Origin: Candidatus Syntropharchaeum butanivorans
GTDB lineage: Archaea; Halobacteriota; Syntropharchaeia; Syntropharchaeales; Syntropharchaeaceae
Assembly: GCA_001766825.1 (NCBI GenBank)
Contig: LYOR01000006.1
Location: 1-64,000, forward strand
Length of the DNA stretch: 64,000 nucleotides
Direction of reading: 5' to 3'
Of this stretch, positions 45,128-54,522 are shown in pieces. A program made the translations under genes and the position numbers. How positions within the stretch are numbered: the first letter of the stretch is position 1; the number at the start of each line of letters is the position of its first letter. The notes beneath the pieces were generated by a model. That model worked only from the letters and a program-made list of their open reading frames with translations. It was not told the origin of the DNA and made no database searches.

Positions 45128-47080
45128 TCAGATGAGTGAACCTATATCGAGTATCAGTATGACCCTTCCATCACCGAGGATCGTTGCACCCGCGAACCCT
45201 TTGACGCTCTTCAGGAGATCTCCCATCGTCTTGATCACAACCTCCTGCTGCCCTATTATACCATCGACGACAAGCCCTATCTGCTTCGAGCTGCGTTCAA
45301 CCACGACAACGGTGAGCTCCCCACTCTCAGGATGAGGAAGATTCATCAGATCGTGCATCCTGATCAACGGGAGTACATTCCCCCTCAGGGTTGTAACCTC
45401 CCCTTTACCGATGAGATGCACCTCTTTCCGTGGTACGACCATCACCTCGACGACCGAGTTTATCGGTATCGCGAATATCTGGTCAGCCACCTCCACAAGC
45501 ATCGCCTGGACGATCGCCATTGTGAGCGGGAGCTTCATCGCGATCTTCGTCCCTTCACCGACCCGTGACTCGAGTGCAATAGAGCCACCGAGCGACTCGA
45601 TCTTTGTCTTCACAACGTCCATCCCGACACCCCTGCCAGAGATATCTGAGACGTTCTCTGCTGTTGAAAACCCTGGCATGAATATCAGCGCCTGTGCCTC
45701 CTCATCCGTGAGCTTATCTGCCTCCTCTCTTGTTATAAGACCTTTCCTAACAGCGGATTCGCGTATCTTTGCTGGATCTATCCCGGCCCCATCATCGATC
45801 ACCTCTATCAGGACCTGGCTCTTTTCACGGGATGCAACAAGCCTCACGGTCCCTTCCGGGTTCTTTCCAGCGGAGGTTCTCACATCAGGGGCTTCAATTC
45901 CGTGATCAACAGCGTTTCTGAGAAGATGCACGAGTGGCTCCCCGATCTCATCAAGCACGGTGCGGTCAAGCTCAATATCTCCCCCCTCCATCTCAAACCT
46001 GATCTTCTTCCCCTTCTTTCTGGCGAGATCCCTCACCATCCTCGGGAACCTGTTGAATACCTGCCGGACCGGTACCATCCGCATCTGCATGACCTCATCT
46101 CTGAGCTCTGTCACGAGTCGATCGATCGTTGTTATCGTCTCATCGAGCTCTTTGAGCTCATAGGCTCCCTCAAGATCCTTGAGCCTGATCTTGCTTATGA
46201 CAAGCTCACCCACAAGATTCACAAGTGTATCAAGCTTCTCGATATTCACACGCACCGACTGGACATTTTCAACGACCGGTTTCTTTGGAGGCTTGTTTAC
46301 AGGTTTTGGTTGATCCTGAGATGGCACCACGGGTTCTTTTTCAAATTCTTCAACAACCACATCCGCGATCTCATTCATCCCTGAGATCTCAGATGCAAGC
46401 TGGGAGTAATCGACCTGACCATCTCTAAGCCCAAGTAAAACGGTGAAACCCCTCTCAAACGCACCGTTTTCAATCGCATCCATAGGTGGAATGGTCTCAA
46501 CGACCTCTCCCCTCTCCTTGAGCTTCTTTAAAACCATGAACGCCCGCACACCCTTCAGAGCGCACCCCTCATCCAGGGTGACCGAGATCTTAACGAGCTT
46601 AGGATCCTCATTTACCGCTGCATTAACCGTTCTTTGCCCTTTTTCTGTGATGCCATCCCCTTCTGGCATTTCCTCCTTTGCCGTACTACCCTCTTCCTCT
46701 GTCAGGCGAATCAACCGCTCGATCAAACCATTAACATCGATTTCACTCTCCCTCCCAGCATCGATATCATCCACGAGCGTCTCAAGGGCATCGAACGACT
46801 CAAAGATGAGATCGAGAAGATCAGGAGTGACCTTTAATCGATGATTCCTGATCTCATCAAGGACATTCTCCATCTTGTGTGTGAGCTCTGAGACCTTTGT
46901 GAATCCCAGCGTGGCAGAGGATCCTTTCAATGTGTGCGCAGCGCGAAAGATCCTGTTTAAAAGCTCTATGTTTCCTGGCTCATGCTCTAAATTAAGAAGC
47001 GCCTCGTTCATCACCTGTAGATGCTCCCTTGCCTCACCTATGAACTCATCCTTGTACTGAGAGATGTCAAGATCTGTCAT
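45128..47080 (-). CDS. cheA: Chemosensory histidine kinase CheA
   Basis: About 650 residues: Hpt domain with phospho-histidine in FRAAHTLKGSSATLGF (residue about 45), a P2-like domain (VKISVTLDEGCALKGVRAFM), the dimerisation domain (VRVNIEKLDTLVNLVGELVI), an HATPase with HLLRNAVDHGIEAPD and GRGVGMDVVKTKIESLGG, and a C-terminal CheW-like domain. It phosphorylates CheY and CheB. A GTG at 47092 is possible, but the ATG at 47080 has GGTG upstream. Confidence 0.94.
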   Translation of the reverse strand: MTDLDISQYKDEFIGEAREHLQVMNEALLNLEHEPGNIELLNRIFRAAHTLKGSSATLGFTKVSELTHKMENVLDEIRNHRLKVTPDLLDLIFESFDALETLVDDIDAGRESEIDVNGLIERLIRLTEEEGSTAKEEMPEGDGITEKGQRTVNAAVNEDPKLVKISVTLDEGCALKGVRAFMVLKKLKERGEVVETIPPMDAIENGAFERGFTVLLGLRDGQVDYSQLASEISGMNEIADVVVEEFEKEPVVPSQDQPKPVNKPPKKPVVENVQSVRVNIEKLDTLVNLVGELVISKIRLKDLEGAYELKELDETITTIDRLVTELRDEVMQMRMVPVRQVFNRFPRMVRDLARKKGKKIRFEMEGGDIELDRTVLDEIGEPLVHLLRNAVDHGIEAPDVRTSAGKNPEGTVRLVASREKSQVLIEVIDDGAGIDPAKIRESAVRKGLITREEADKLTDEEAQALIFMPGFSTAENVSDISGRGVGMDVVKTKIESLGGSIALESRVGEGTKIAMKLPLTMAIVQAMLVEVADQIFAIPINSVVEVMVVPRKEVHLIGKGEVTTLRGNVLPLIRMHDLMNLPHPESGELTVVVVERSSKQIGLVVDGIIGQQEVVIKTMGDLLKSVKGFAGATILGDGRVILILDIGSLI

Positions 47081-47082
47081 TC

Positions 47083-48084
47083 TCAACACCACTCCATGAT
47101 CTTTGATGGAATATCTGGTAATGGTACAACCTCATCTACACACCCGGTTGCAACAGCCTCCTTTGGCATCCCATAGACGACACAGGTGTCCTCACTCTGT
47201 GCTATCGCTTTACCGCCTCTCTTCTTTATCTCAACAATCCCTCTGGCCCCATCTCTTCCCATACCGGTAAGAACAACCCCGATAACAGCCCTTCGATAAA
47301 CCACAGCGGCACTCATCATCATGGGATCGGCCGCGGGTCTGACACTGTTTATCTTCTCAGTATGTTCAAGATGAACCCTGCGATCACCACCCACCGTCAT
47401 ATGATAATCCCCCGGCGCAAGAAGTGCGAGACCTTTCATTATTCTATCCCCTTCCTCAGCCTCCTTCACTTTTATCGCCGATATACGATCCAGGTGCTCT
47501 GCAAAGGCTTCTGTGAACCCGGGTGGCATGTGCTGTGTGATGAGGATCGGTGGGGAGTTCTTCGGAAACTGTGGCACAATCTCCTTCAGCGCCTCGGTCC
47601 CACCGGTTGAGGATCCAATCGTGATGATCCTGAACCCGGATGGCGCAGACTGTAGAGGCTTTCTCACACCGCTCCTCCTCTTCACGCGCCGTGAGAGATG
47701 TGCAGCTCTCACCTTTCTGATGACCTCATCCGCAAGATCCTTCATATCAAGTGATATCGATCCAGAAGGTTTTGCCACGAAGTCAACCGCACCAAGCTCA
47801 AGGGCCCTGAATGTTGCTTCTGCCCCCTCCTGGGTGAGGGCTGAGATCATCACGGTAGGGGTGGGGCAATCCTTCATGATGAATTCAAGCGCCTCAAGCC
47901 CATCCATCTCAGGCATCTCGATATCAAGCGTGATGACATCTGGCTTTAGCCTTGCAACCTTCTCGATTGCTTCAACACCATCCTTTGCAGTACCAGCAAC
48001 CTCGATGTCAGGGGCTGAGCTCAGAATATCAGATATCACCTTCCGCATGAGGGCCGAGTCATCGACGACAAGTACTCTTATCAT
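47083..48084 (-). CDS. cheB: Receptor methylesterase/response regulator CheB
   Basis: A 333-residue CheB. The receiver domain has VLVVDDSALMRKVI and the phospho-aspartate in VITLDIEMPEMDGLEALEF. The esterase domain has the catalytic serine in IGSSTGGTEALKEI, histidine in ITQHMPPGFTEAFAEHL and aspartate in TGMGRDGARGIV. It removes methyl groups from receptors. Start lies ten bases after the stand-alone CheB domain gene. Confidence 0.94.
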   Translation of the reverse strand: MIRVLVVDDSALMRKVISDILSSAPDIEVAGTAKDGVEAIEKVARLKPDVITLDIEMPEMDGLEALEFIMKDCPTPTVMISALTQEGAEATFRALELGAVDFVAKPSGSISLDMKDLADEVIRKVRAAHLSRRVKRRSGVRKPLQSAPSGFRIITIGSSTGGTEALKEIVPQFPKNSPPILITQHMPPGFTEAFAEHLDRISAIKVKEAEEGDRIMKGLALLAPGDYHMTVGGDRRVHLEHTEKINSVRPAADPMMMSAAVVYRRAVIGVVLTGMGRDGARGIVEIKKRGGKAIAQSEDTCVVYGMPKEAVATGCVDEVVPLPDIPSKIMEWC

Positions 48085-48094
48085 TCCTCATCAC

Positions 48095-48676
48095 TTACGT
48101 GTATCTCTGCCCTCCCAGCGCGTCCATGATCGCGGACGCGATCCTGTATGAGGGCATCACATGGTCAACTTTCCCGGTCTCTATCGCGGCCTTTGGCATC
48201 CCGAAAACAGCTGATGTGACCTTATCCTGTGCAATCGTAACCCCTCCCCGCTCTTTTATTGCAGCAATACCACGTGCACCGTCATGCCCCATCCCGGTCA
48301 GGATTGCACCGACCACACGGGGTCCAAACTCCCTTGCTATCGACTCCATCATCACATCAACAGATGGCCTGCAGAAGTTCACCTTGTCACCATCAACGAG
48401 CCTGATCCTGCCGTTCTCAACGACGACATGTCTTTCTCCACCTGGCGCAAGATACACGGTGTTCTCCTCAAGTATGTCTCCATCCTCTGCAAGCTTAACC
48501 GGGAGTTTTGATATCTCATTCAGCGTTGTAACGATTGATTTTGCGATAAAGCTCGGCATGTGCTGGACGATGATAACCGCTGCACCGATATTATCTGGAA
48601 GCTGGCTCAGGATCTCTTTGAGAGCGACCAGCCCTCCGGTCGATGCACCGATCGCGATGACCCTCTCTGCCTGCAT
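48095..48676 (-). CDS. Stand-alone CheB methylesterase domain
   Basis: A 193-residue protein that is only the CheB catalytic domain: AIGASTGGLVALKEILSQL (Ser), IIVQHMPSFIAKSIV (His) and TGMGHDGARGIAAIKERGG (Asp). There is no receiver domain, so it cannot be switched on by direct phosphorylation in the usual manner. It sits between cheY and the full cheB. Confidence 0.9.
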   Translation of the reverse strand: MQAERVIAIGASTGGLVALKEILSQLPDNIGAAVIIVQHMPSFIAKSIVTTLNEISKLPVKLAEDGDILEENTVYLAPGGERHVVVENGRIRLVDGDKVNFCRPSVDVMMESIAREFGPRVVGAILTGMGHDGARGIAAIKERGGVTIAQDKVTSAVFGMPKAAIETGKVDHVMPSYRIASAIMDALGGQRYT

Positions 48677-48688
48677 ACCTCTCCCTTC

Positions 48689-49084
48689 CTACTTTGCTGC
48701 ATCCACGATCTCAAGGAAGTCCTTGACCCTGTTTACAAGCTCTTCTGGATCAAACGGTTTTGTTATATAGTCAAAGACATACTCATCAAGCCCGATCGCT
48801 TTATCTCCTGGATCACCCTTCGCTGTGAGCATCGTTATCAGGAGCCTGTTTGTCCAGCCACGATCCCTCAAAGCCCTGACGACATCCCAGCCATCCATCC
48901 TTGGCATCATTATATCGAGGATCAGAAGATCGATATCATCCCCCTCACGCTCCAGTATCTCAAGCGCCTCTTCACCACCTGATGCCACCGTCACATCGAT
49001 GCCCTCCATTTTAAAGAGTATCTCAAGCACCTCTCTGATCCGTGGATCATCATCCACAGCCATTACCCTTGCCAATTTATTCAT
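48689..49084 (-). CDS. Single-domain response regulator (CheY-like)
   Basis: A receiver domain of about 131 residues with VMAVDDDPRIREVLEILF, the phospho-aspartate in LLILDIMMPRMDGWDVV, the switch threonine in MLTAKGDPGDKAIG and lysine in YITKPFDPEELV. The ATG at 49084 overlaps the stop of the large kinase as ATGA, and is preferred over 49105. It could serve either the PAS kinase or CheA. Confidence 0.9.
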   Translation of the reverse strand: MNKLARVMAVDDDPRIREVLEILFKMEGIDVTVASGGEEALEILEREGDDIDLLILDIMMPRMDGWDVVRALRDRGWTNRLLITMLTAKGDPGDKAIGLDEYVFDYITKPFDPEELVNRVKDFLEIVDAAK

Positions 49085-52000
49085 CCCCCCTTTGTTCCAT
49101 CCCATTTTATCGGCAGAATGACCCGGAATATGGAGCCAAGTCCGACCTCACTCTCGACCGTGACCTTTCCCCCATGAAGCTCAACGAGCTCCTTCACGAT
49201 CGAGAGCCCGATCCCGGTCCCACTACCAGATCTCGTGGAGCTACCATCAACCTGGTAGAACCTCTCAAATATCTTTTCAAGCTTATCCTCTTCAATTCCA
49301 ACGCCATCATCCGTGACGTCAAGTATAATATTCTCCGAGTCCCTATATATCTTGATCGTTATCGTGGTACCCTCCGGGTTGTACTTTATCGCGTTCGAGA
49401 TGAGGTTTCTTACAACCTCCCTCATCCGTCTTGGATCAAGAAGCCGTTTTGGGATCTCATCCTCAACCTCGAGGATGAGCTTCTGCCCCTTCTCCTCTGC
49501 TGTTTTTCTCATCCGCTCAACGAGATCTGCTACAATATCCTTCAGTGAAGCCATTTTGAGATTGAGTTCAAGCCTGCCTGCATCAAGCCTTGATAGATCG
49601 AGTATCCTTCCAACAAGCTCCTCAAGATCGGTTGCCTCCTCAAGCGCAACATCGATCGAGTGTCTCATCTCATCTGTAATCTCTCCAAGCTTCCCGGACT
49701 TTAAGAAGTGCAGGTGTGCCTTGATCACGGTAAGGGGGGTCTTGAGCTCATGGGATACGTTTGAGAAGAACTCCATCTTAAGCCTGTCAAGCTCCTTCAG
49801 ATCCTCGTAGGCCTTTGCAAGCTTCATCTTGTCATGCCGAATCTCGGCAGTTGCCATCCTGATCTTATGCTCAAGCTCCTCGGTGTAGTACTTCATCCGC
49901 ATCTCAAGCTCCCTTCTCGCGGATATATCCTCGATGATGCCATCGATGTATTTCTCCCCATCATGCTCAAGAAGCTGTGCTGTCAACGAAACCCAGATTA
50001 CAGATCCATGATCAAACCTCCGGAGGGGGATCTCGTAGTCTTTGATCTCTCCCTCTTTCTCAAGCTCTTCCATCACTCTCTTGAGCATCTCCTTCGTCAG
50101 GAAGAGATCCTTCACCCTTGAACCAAGCACGTTATCCCGGTTCGAACCTCCAATAATCCTGATGAAGCCGGGATTTGCCTCGATGAACCTGCCATCAGGG
50201 CTGACCCTGAAGACCCCAACGTTGATGTTCTCAACAAGTGTCCTGTACTTCTCCTCAGACTCTTTAATAGTCCTCATCGCCTCCCGTTCCGCGGTCACAT
50301 CGATGAAGCTCTCAATCCCGCCCGTGATACTGGAGGATGCATCATACAGGAGATTGAGGTTCTTTGAGATGATAATCTCTCTTCCATCCTTTGATCTGAT
50401 TGAGCATTCCCTTCCCCGCACCGGCTTCACAACTTCATCATCAAAGAGCGTACAGTATCCATCACAGCAGTCTCCCTTGATGATGGAGCAGCTCTTTCCA
50501 AGCACCTCCTCCCTGGTATACCCGGTTATATCCTCACATGCCCTGTTCCAGAACGTGATCTTCTTCTCGTTGTTTACAGTGAACAGGGCCGAGGGGATTG
50601 TGTCGATCAGGATTTCAAGGTAAGTCTTTGCTGTTTCAAGCTCAGCTGTCATCACGATGAGCTGTTCTTTCTGTGTCAGGAGTTCGTCGGTATACTCCTC
50701 AATCTCCTTTGCCCTTGCCTTCAGGGCTTCATGCGCTTCTTTAAGCTCTGATATATCTGTACCCTGGGCTATGATCCCGAGAACCTCACCGGAGGATCTA
50801 TCCAGGATTGGGACCATTGAGAAGAGGATCTGAATGGGTTGTCCATCCTCTGTGAAAATAGTAATCTCACGGTCTTCAATTACCTCCCCCTCTGCAACCC
50901 TTCCAAGAAAGAGTCTGATCTCATCCCTGAGGCTTTCATCAAACCATCCAGCCTCATTGAAGCTCAATCCGATGACCTCATCCATCCGGAACCCGAGCTC
51001 CTCCTCCACTGCATGATTGACTGCTGTAATTCTCCCATCTAAGTCGATGATTGCAACCATATCACTCATACTCTTTAGGATAGACTCCAGAAACACACTC
51101 TTCTGCTTGATCTCCTCCCTCATCCTCTTCTCTTCTGTCACATCCCTGAAGTAGTAGAGAAATGCTGGTTTACCCCGGTATGCTGCAACAGCAGAGCTTA
51201 AGCCGACCGTGAATTTCTCCCCATTCCTGTTCATCCACTCAAACTCGTGATATCTCGGTAAATTCTCACCCCTCATCTTTCTGATGTAGCGATCATGGAC
51301 TTCGTCCTTTATATCATCGGGAATAAGCTCAAACGCGCTCATTTCATAAAGCTCATCCTTTGTGTATCCGGTAAACTCGCAGTAGTAATCATTGACATAG
51401 ACGTGCTTTGCCTCAATCCCACCTATATCCTGTACCAGGGCAAAGCCCTCCCTCGCATCAGAGGCTGCATCTATGATCGTACGATAGAGCTCTTCTGCCT
51501 CCCTGATCCTGGAGAGGTCTGTAATCACCGCATAGCTTCCTTTATACACGCCTTTTGCAGGGATCGGAGAGGCTGACATGAGGGCTGGGATCTTTTTACC
51601 TGACCTCGCAGTCCATGTGAGCTCATACCGTGAGCTTTCACCTCTTCCTCTCTTCTCAAGCTCTCTCTCAAGGATCTGCCTGTTCTCTTCATCAAGGAGA
51701 TCTCTGATATCCATCCCGATCAGCTCATCTTCACTGTACTCAAGCATCTCACAGAGCCTGGGGTTGACAAATGTAAGGTATCCGTTCTCATCGATCGCAC
51801 AGAAGCCCTCATTCATCCGTGAGATAAGCTCCCGGTACCTGGCTTCAGAGCTTCTGAGTGCCCCCTCCCTCTCCTTGAGCTCGGTTATATCAACGCCCTC
51901 GAGCGCGATCCCCACAACCTCTCCCCCGGGATCAAGCATCGGGGTTGAGGTGAAGTACACCGGAATCTCTCTCCCATCCTTTGTAGATACGGTGAGCTCC

Positions 52001-54024
52001 TTCCGCCCCATCTCTCCCCGCAGTGCGGCTTTGATAGAGGCTTTTACAGTCTCAACAACATCGTTTGAATGTGTGAACCATCCGCATTCCCAGAACAGCT
52101 CACCGAGAACCTCCTCCTCCCTGAAACCAAGTGCTTCAAGTGTTCTTCGATTTACAAGCTGGAGCCTGCCCTCACGATCGGCGATACCTGCAAAGTTTGA
52201 GATCGAGTTTATCAGATCGTGTGCCCATCTTATCTTCCTCTCAGCCTCTTTTATCCTGGTTATATCCTGCCCCTCTGCAACGATATAGCGAATATTTTCT
52301 CCGTTCTCATCAAATACAGGCCTCAGGGTGAGCTGGGTGATGATAAACCCATCCTTGACCCGGACCCTCTCCTCCCAGACGACCGTCTCACCTGATGCTG
52401 CCCTTCTGATATTTGCCCTCAAGCGGTCCTGAACCATCGGGTCATACGACCACCAGTAGATATCAGCGAAGTGCTTGCCGATAATCTCATCATAAGGAAG
52501 CCCGGTGGACTCAATCGCTGTACGGTTTGCCATTTTGAGCGTACCATCCGGATCCAGCATCCCATTGAATGTGAGAATATGATCTAAATATCGCTGTAGC
52601 TCATTCCTGCTTCTTTCAAGCTCCTCCTCCATCCTCTTTCGCTCTGATATATCCCGCTGGATGAGGACGAAACACCCATCTCCGGTGGAGGCACAGTGGC
52701 AATCAAGATCGATCACCCTTCCACCCTTGGATAAAAAACCGATCTCTGCCCTATGTACGCCCTCCTCCTTCAACCACAGGAACTCTGTGTAAAAGATCTC
52801 CTTTGATTCGTCTGTTAAGAGCACCGTGAGCGGCTGTCCGAGAAGCTCCTCTTCACTGTAGCCTGTGCAGCTAACCGTTGCAGGATTTACCTGTAGAATG
52901 GTCCCATTCTCATCGATGAGCTGGATCATGTCCGGAGCATGCTCCACGAGTGTTCTGAATCTCCGCTCAGATGCTTCAAGCATCTCCTGTGCTACCATCA
53001 GCTCCTCGTTCTGGATGGCAAGCTCTGTGTTGAGCTGATCTGCGAGTATCACCTGCTCCATCAGCTCCTGTTCCGCCATCTTGAGAGGTGTGATATCATG
53101 AAGGGTCACAATGGCAGACCCCGGGTTACTGTTACCCTCAAGAGGTGAGAGGTTCACACTGAGTGTCAGCTCACGATCGTCTTTGCAGCTCATCCTCAGC
53201 TCAGAGCTCTCAGACTCTCTTCCTGAAATAACCGAATCCAAGAGTGATGTAAGCTTTTTGCGGTCATCTTCATGGAAGAATGACTCAAGCTTCTCGCCAG
53301 CAAGCTCCTCCCTGCTGTAGCCAGAGAGGGTGAGCACTCGATCGTTCATATCACGTATTCTCCCGTGAGCATCGGTAATCACAACCCCTTCAGCCATTGT
53401 TTTAAGAATCAGTGCCGCTTCCCTGAGTTTTGCCTCTGCATACTCACGCTCTGTCACATCTTTCATCGTTTCAAGCACGACCGTGCTCCCATCCTTATCT
53501 TCAAATGGTGCAAGGGTGACCTCGAATATTCGCCCATCCTGATGCTCCCGGAGGTATCTGAAGCACCTTCGCCTCCTGATCACCTCCTCCAGCCTGCAGT
53601 CCTCGCATGGCTTATCCCGCTCAAAGTAGATCTCATAGCATCTGCCTCCGGTGGCATCCCCGATGCTCAGAAGGGCTATCCTGTTCTGGAACTTAATCCT
53701 GAAGTCCCGGTCGATGATCGCAAGACCCTGCTCTGTGCTGTCAAGTGCCCGCTCATAATAGTCTGAGATTGCCCGGATCTCTGTTTCATGCCTGATCTGG
53801 ATTCTTAAAAGGTATCCAATGAGAAAAAAGAGGGATACAACAGAGAGGAGGAAGAAGGAGATGATCGGCTCTGTTGTAAGGATCTGTACCAACCCTGATA
53901 GCCCATTTACCATTATCTCAAAGGTTATATAGAAGGCAGCAAGAGAGATGCCGAGCCCTATCGCAAGCTCCGGTAGCAGATCCTGAAAAGGTCTTCCGAT
54001 CTCCTCTCCCCCTTCCCATCTCAT
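49081..54024 (-). CDS. Multi-PAS membrane-bound sensor histidine kinase
   Basis: A 1647-residue kinase. Two N-terminal helices (residues about 18-40 and 52-72) place it in the membrane with little exterior sequence. About ten PAS domains follow in tandem between residues about 85 and 1370, several with a following PAC motif. The HisKA box is FFSNVSHELKTPLTVIKAHL (phospho-His about residue 1425), and the HATPase has VVRNLISNAIKYNPEG, TDDGVGIEEDKLEKIFERFY and GTGIGLSIVKELVELHGG. PAS 1 and PAS 9 carry cysteine clusters (KPCEDCR, GDCCDGYC). It overlaps the cheY-like gene, its probable output, by four bases. Confidence 0.9.
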   Translation of the reverse strand: MRWEGGEEIGRPFQDLLPELAIGLGISLAAFYITFEIMVNGLSGLVQILTTEPIISFFLLSVVSLFFLIGYLLRIQIRHETEIRAISDYYERALDSTEQGLAIIDRDFRIKFQNRIALLSIGDATGGRCYEIYFERDKPCEDCRLEEVIRRRRCFRYLREHQDGRIFEVTLAPFEDKDGSTVVLETMKDVTEREYAEAKLREAALILKTMAEGVVITDAHGRIRDMNDRVLTLSGYSREELAGEKLESFFHEDDRKKLTSLLDSVISGRESESSELRMSCKDDRELTLSVNLSPLEGNSNPGSAIVTLHDITPLKMAEQELMEQVILADQLNTELAIQNEELMVAQEMLEASERRFRTLVEHAPDMIQLIDENGTILQVNPATVSCTGYSEEELLGQPLTVLLTDESKEIFYTEFLWLKEEGVHRAEIGFLSKGGRVIDLDCHCASTGDGCFVLIQRDISERKRMEEELERSRNELQRYLDHILTFNGMLDPDGTLKMANRTAIESTGLPYDEIIGKHFADIYWWSYDPMVQDRLRANIRRAASGETVVWEERVRVKDGFIITQLTLRPVFDENGENIRYIVAEGQDITRIKEAERKIRWAHDLINSISNFAGIADREGRLQLVNRRTLEALGFREEEVLGELFWECGWFTHSNDVVETVKASIKAALRGEMGRKELTVSTKDGREIPVYFTSTPMLDPGGEVVGIALEGVDITELKEREGALRSSEARYRELISRMNEGFCAIDENGYLTFVNPRLCEMLEYSEDELIGMDIRDLLDEENRQILERELEKRGRGESSRYELTWTARSGKKIPALMSASPIPAKGVYKGSYAVITDLSRIREAEELYRTIIDAASDAREGFALVQDIGGIEAKHVYVNDYYCEFTGYTKDELYEMSAFELIPDDIKDEVHDRYIRKMRGENLPRYHEFEWMNRNGEKFTVGLSSAVAAYRGKPAFLYYFRDVTEEKRMREEIKQKSVFLESILKSMSDMVAIIDLDGRITAVNHAVEEELGFRMDEVIGLSFNEAGWFDESLRDEIRLFLGRVAEGEVIEDREITIFTEDGQPIQILFSMVPILDRSSGEVLGIIAQGTDISELKEAHEALKARAKEIEEYTDELLTQKEQLIVMTAELETAKTYLEILIDTIPSALFTVNNEKKITFWNRACEDITGYTREEVLGKSCSIIKGDCCDGYCTLFDDEVVKPVRGRECSIRSKDGREIIISKNLNLLYDASSSITGGIESFIDVTAEREAMRTIKESEEKYRTLVENINVGVFRVSPDGRFIEANPGFIRIIGGSNRDNVLGSRVKDLFLTKEMLKRVMEELEKEGEIKDYEIPLRRFDHGSVIWVSLTAQLLEHDGEKYIDGIIEDISARRELEMRMKYYTEELEHKIRMATAEIRHDKMKLAKAYEDLKELDRLKMEFFSNVSHELKTPLTVIKAHLHFLKSGKLGEITDEMRHSIDVALEEATDLEELVGRILDLSRLDAGRLELNLKMASLKDIVADLVERMRKTAEEKGQKLILEVEDEIPKRLLDPRRMREVVRNLISNAIKYNPEGTTITIKIYRDSENIILDVTDDGVGIEEDKLEKIFERFYQVDGSSTRSGSGTGIGLSIVKELVELHGGKVTVESEVGLGSIFRVILPIKWDGTKGG

Positions 54025-54052
54025 TTGATAAATTAAAATACCACAGATGGCT

Positions 54053-54508
54053 TCACATCACCTCTCCTGAGAGTATCTCCTCAAGATCGACGATGATGAG
54101 AAGCCTCCCATCGCCGAGCTTCCCGATGCCCTTTATATACCTGGTATCGATCGAGGACTCAAGGACGTCCGGGGTTCCCTCAACCGCGTTTGACTCAAGC
54201 CGCAGGACCTCTGTGACCGAGTCAACGATCATACCGACCGGGATGCCTTTCGGCTCAACGATTATCATCCGCTTCTCCTTCCCATTACCTCCTTCTTCGC
54301 CCAGTCCAAATCGCTTCTTGAGATCGATGACCGTTGTAACCTGACCTCTCAGGTTTGTGACGCCATCTACAAAGTAAGGTGCACCGGGGACAGGTGTGAC
54401 CTGCCCCATCGGTGTGATCTCTCGCACCTGCCTGACGTCCACCCCGTAGAGTGAGTCGTTGAGTGAGAAGACCACAACCTGAATCTCCTCCACCGCTTCA
54501 TCACCCAT
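54053..54508 (-). CDS. cheW: Chemosensory coupling protein CheW
   Basis: A 151-residue CheW: VVVFSLNDSLYGVDVRQVRE, TPVPGAPYFVDGVTNLRGQV with the conserved NLRG, and VGMIVDSVTEVLRL. It links the MCP array to CheA. It lies 15 bases after the MCP gene. Confidence 0.93.
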   Translation of the reverse strand: MGDEAVEEIQVVVFSLNDSLYGVDVRQVREITPMGQVTPVPGAPYFVDGVTNLRGQVTTVIDLKKRFGLGEEGGNGKEKRMIIVEPKGIPVGMIVDSVTEVLRLESNAVEGTPDVLESSIDTRYIKGIGKLGDGRLLIIVDLEEILSGEVM

Positions 54509-54522
54509 TCTTCCACCCCTTT

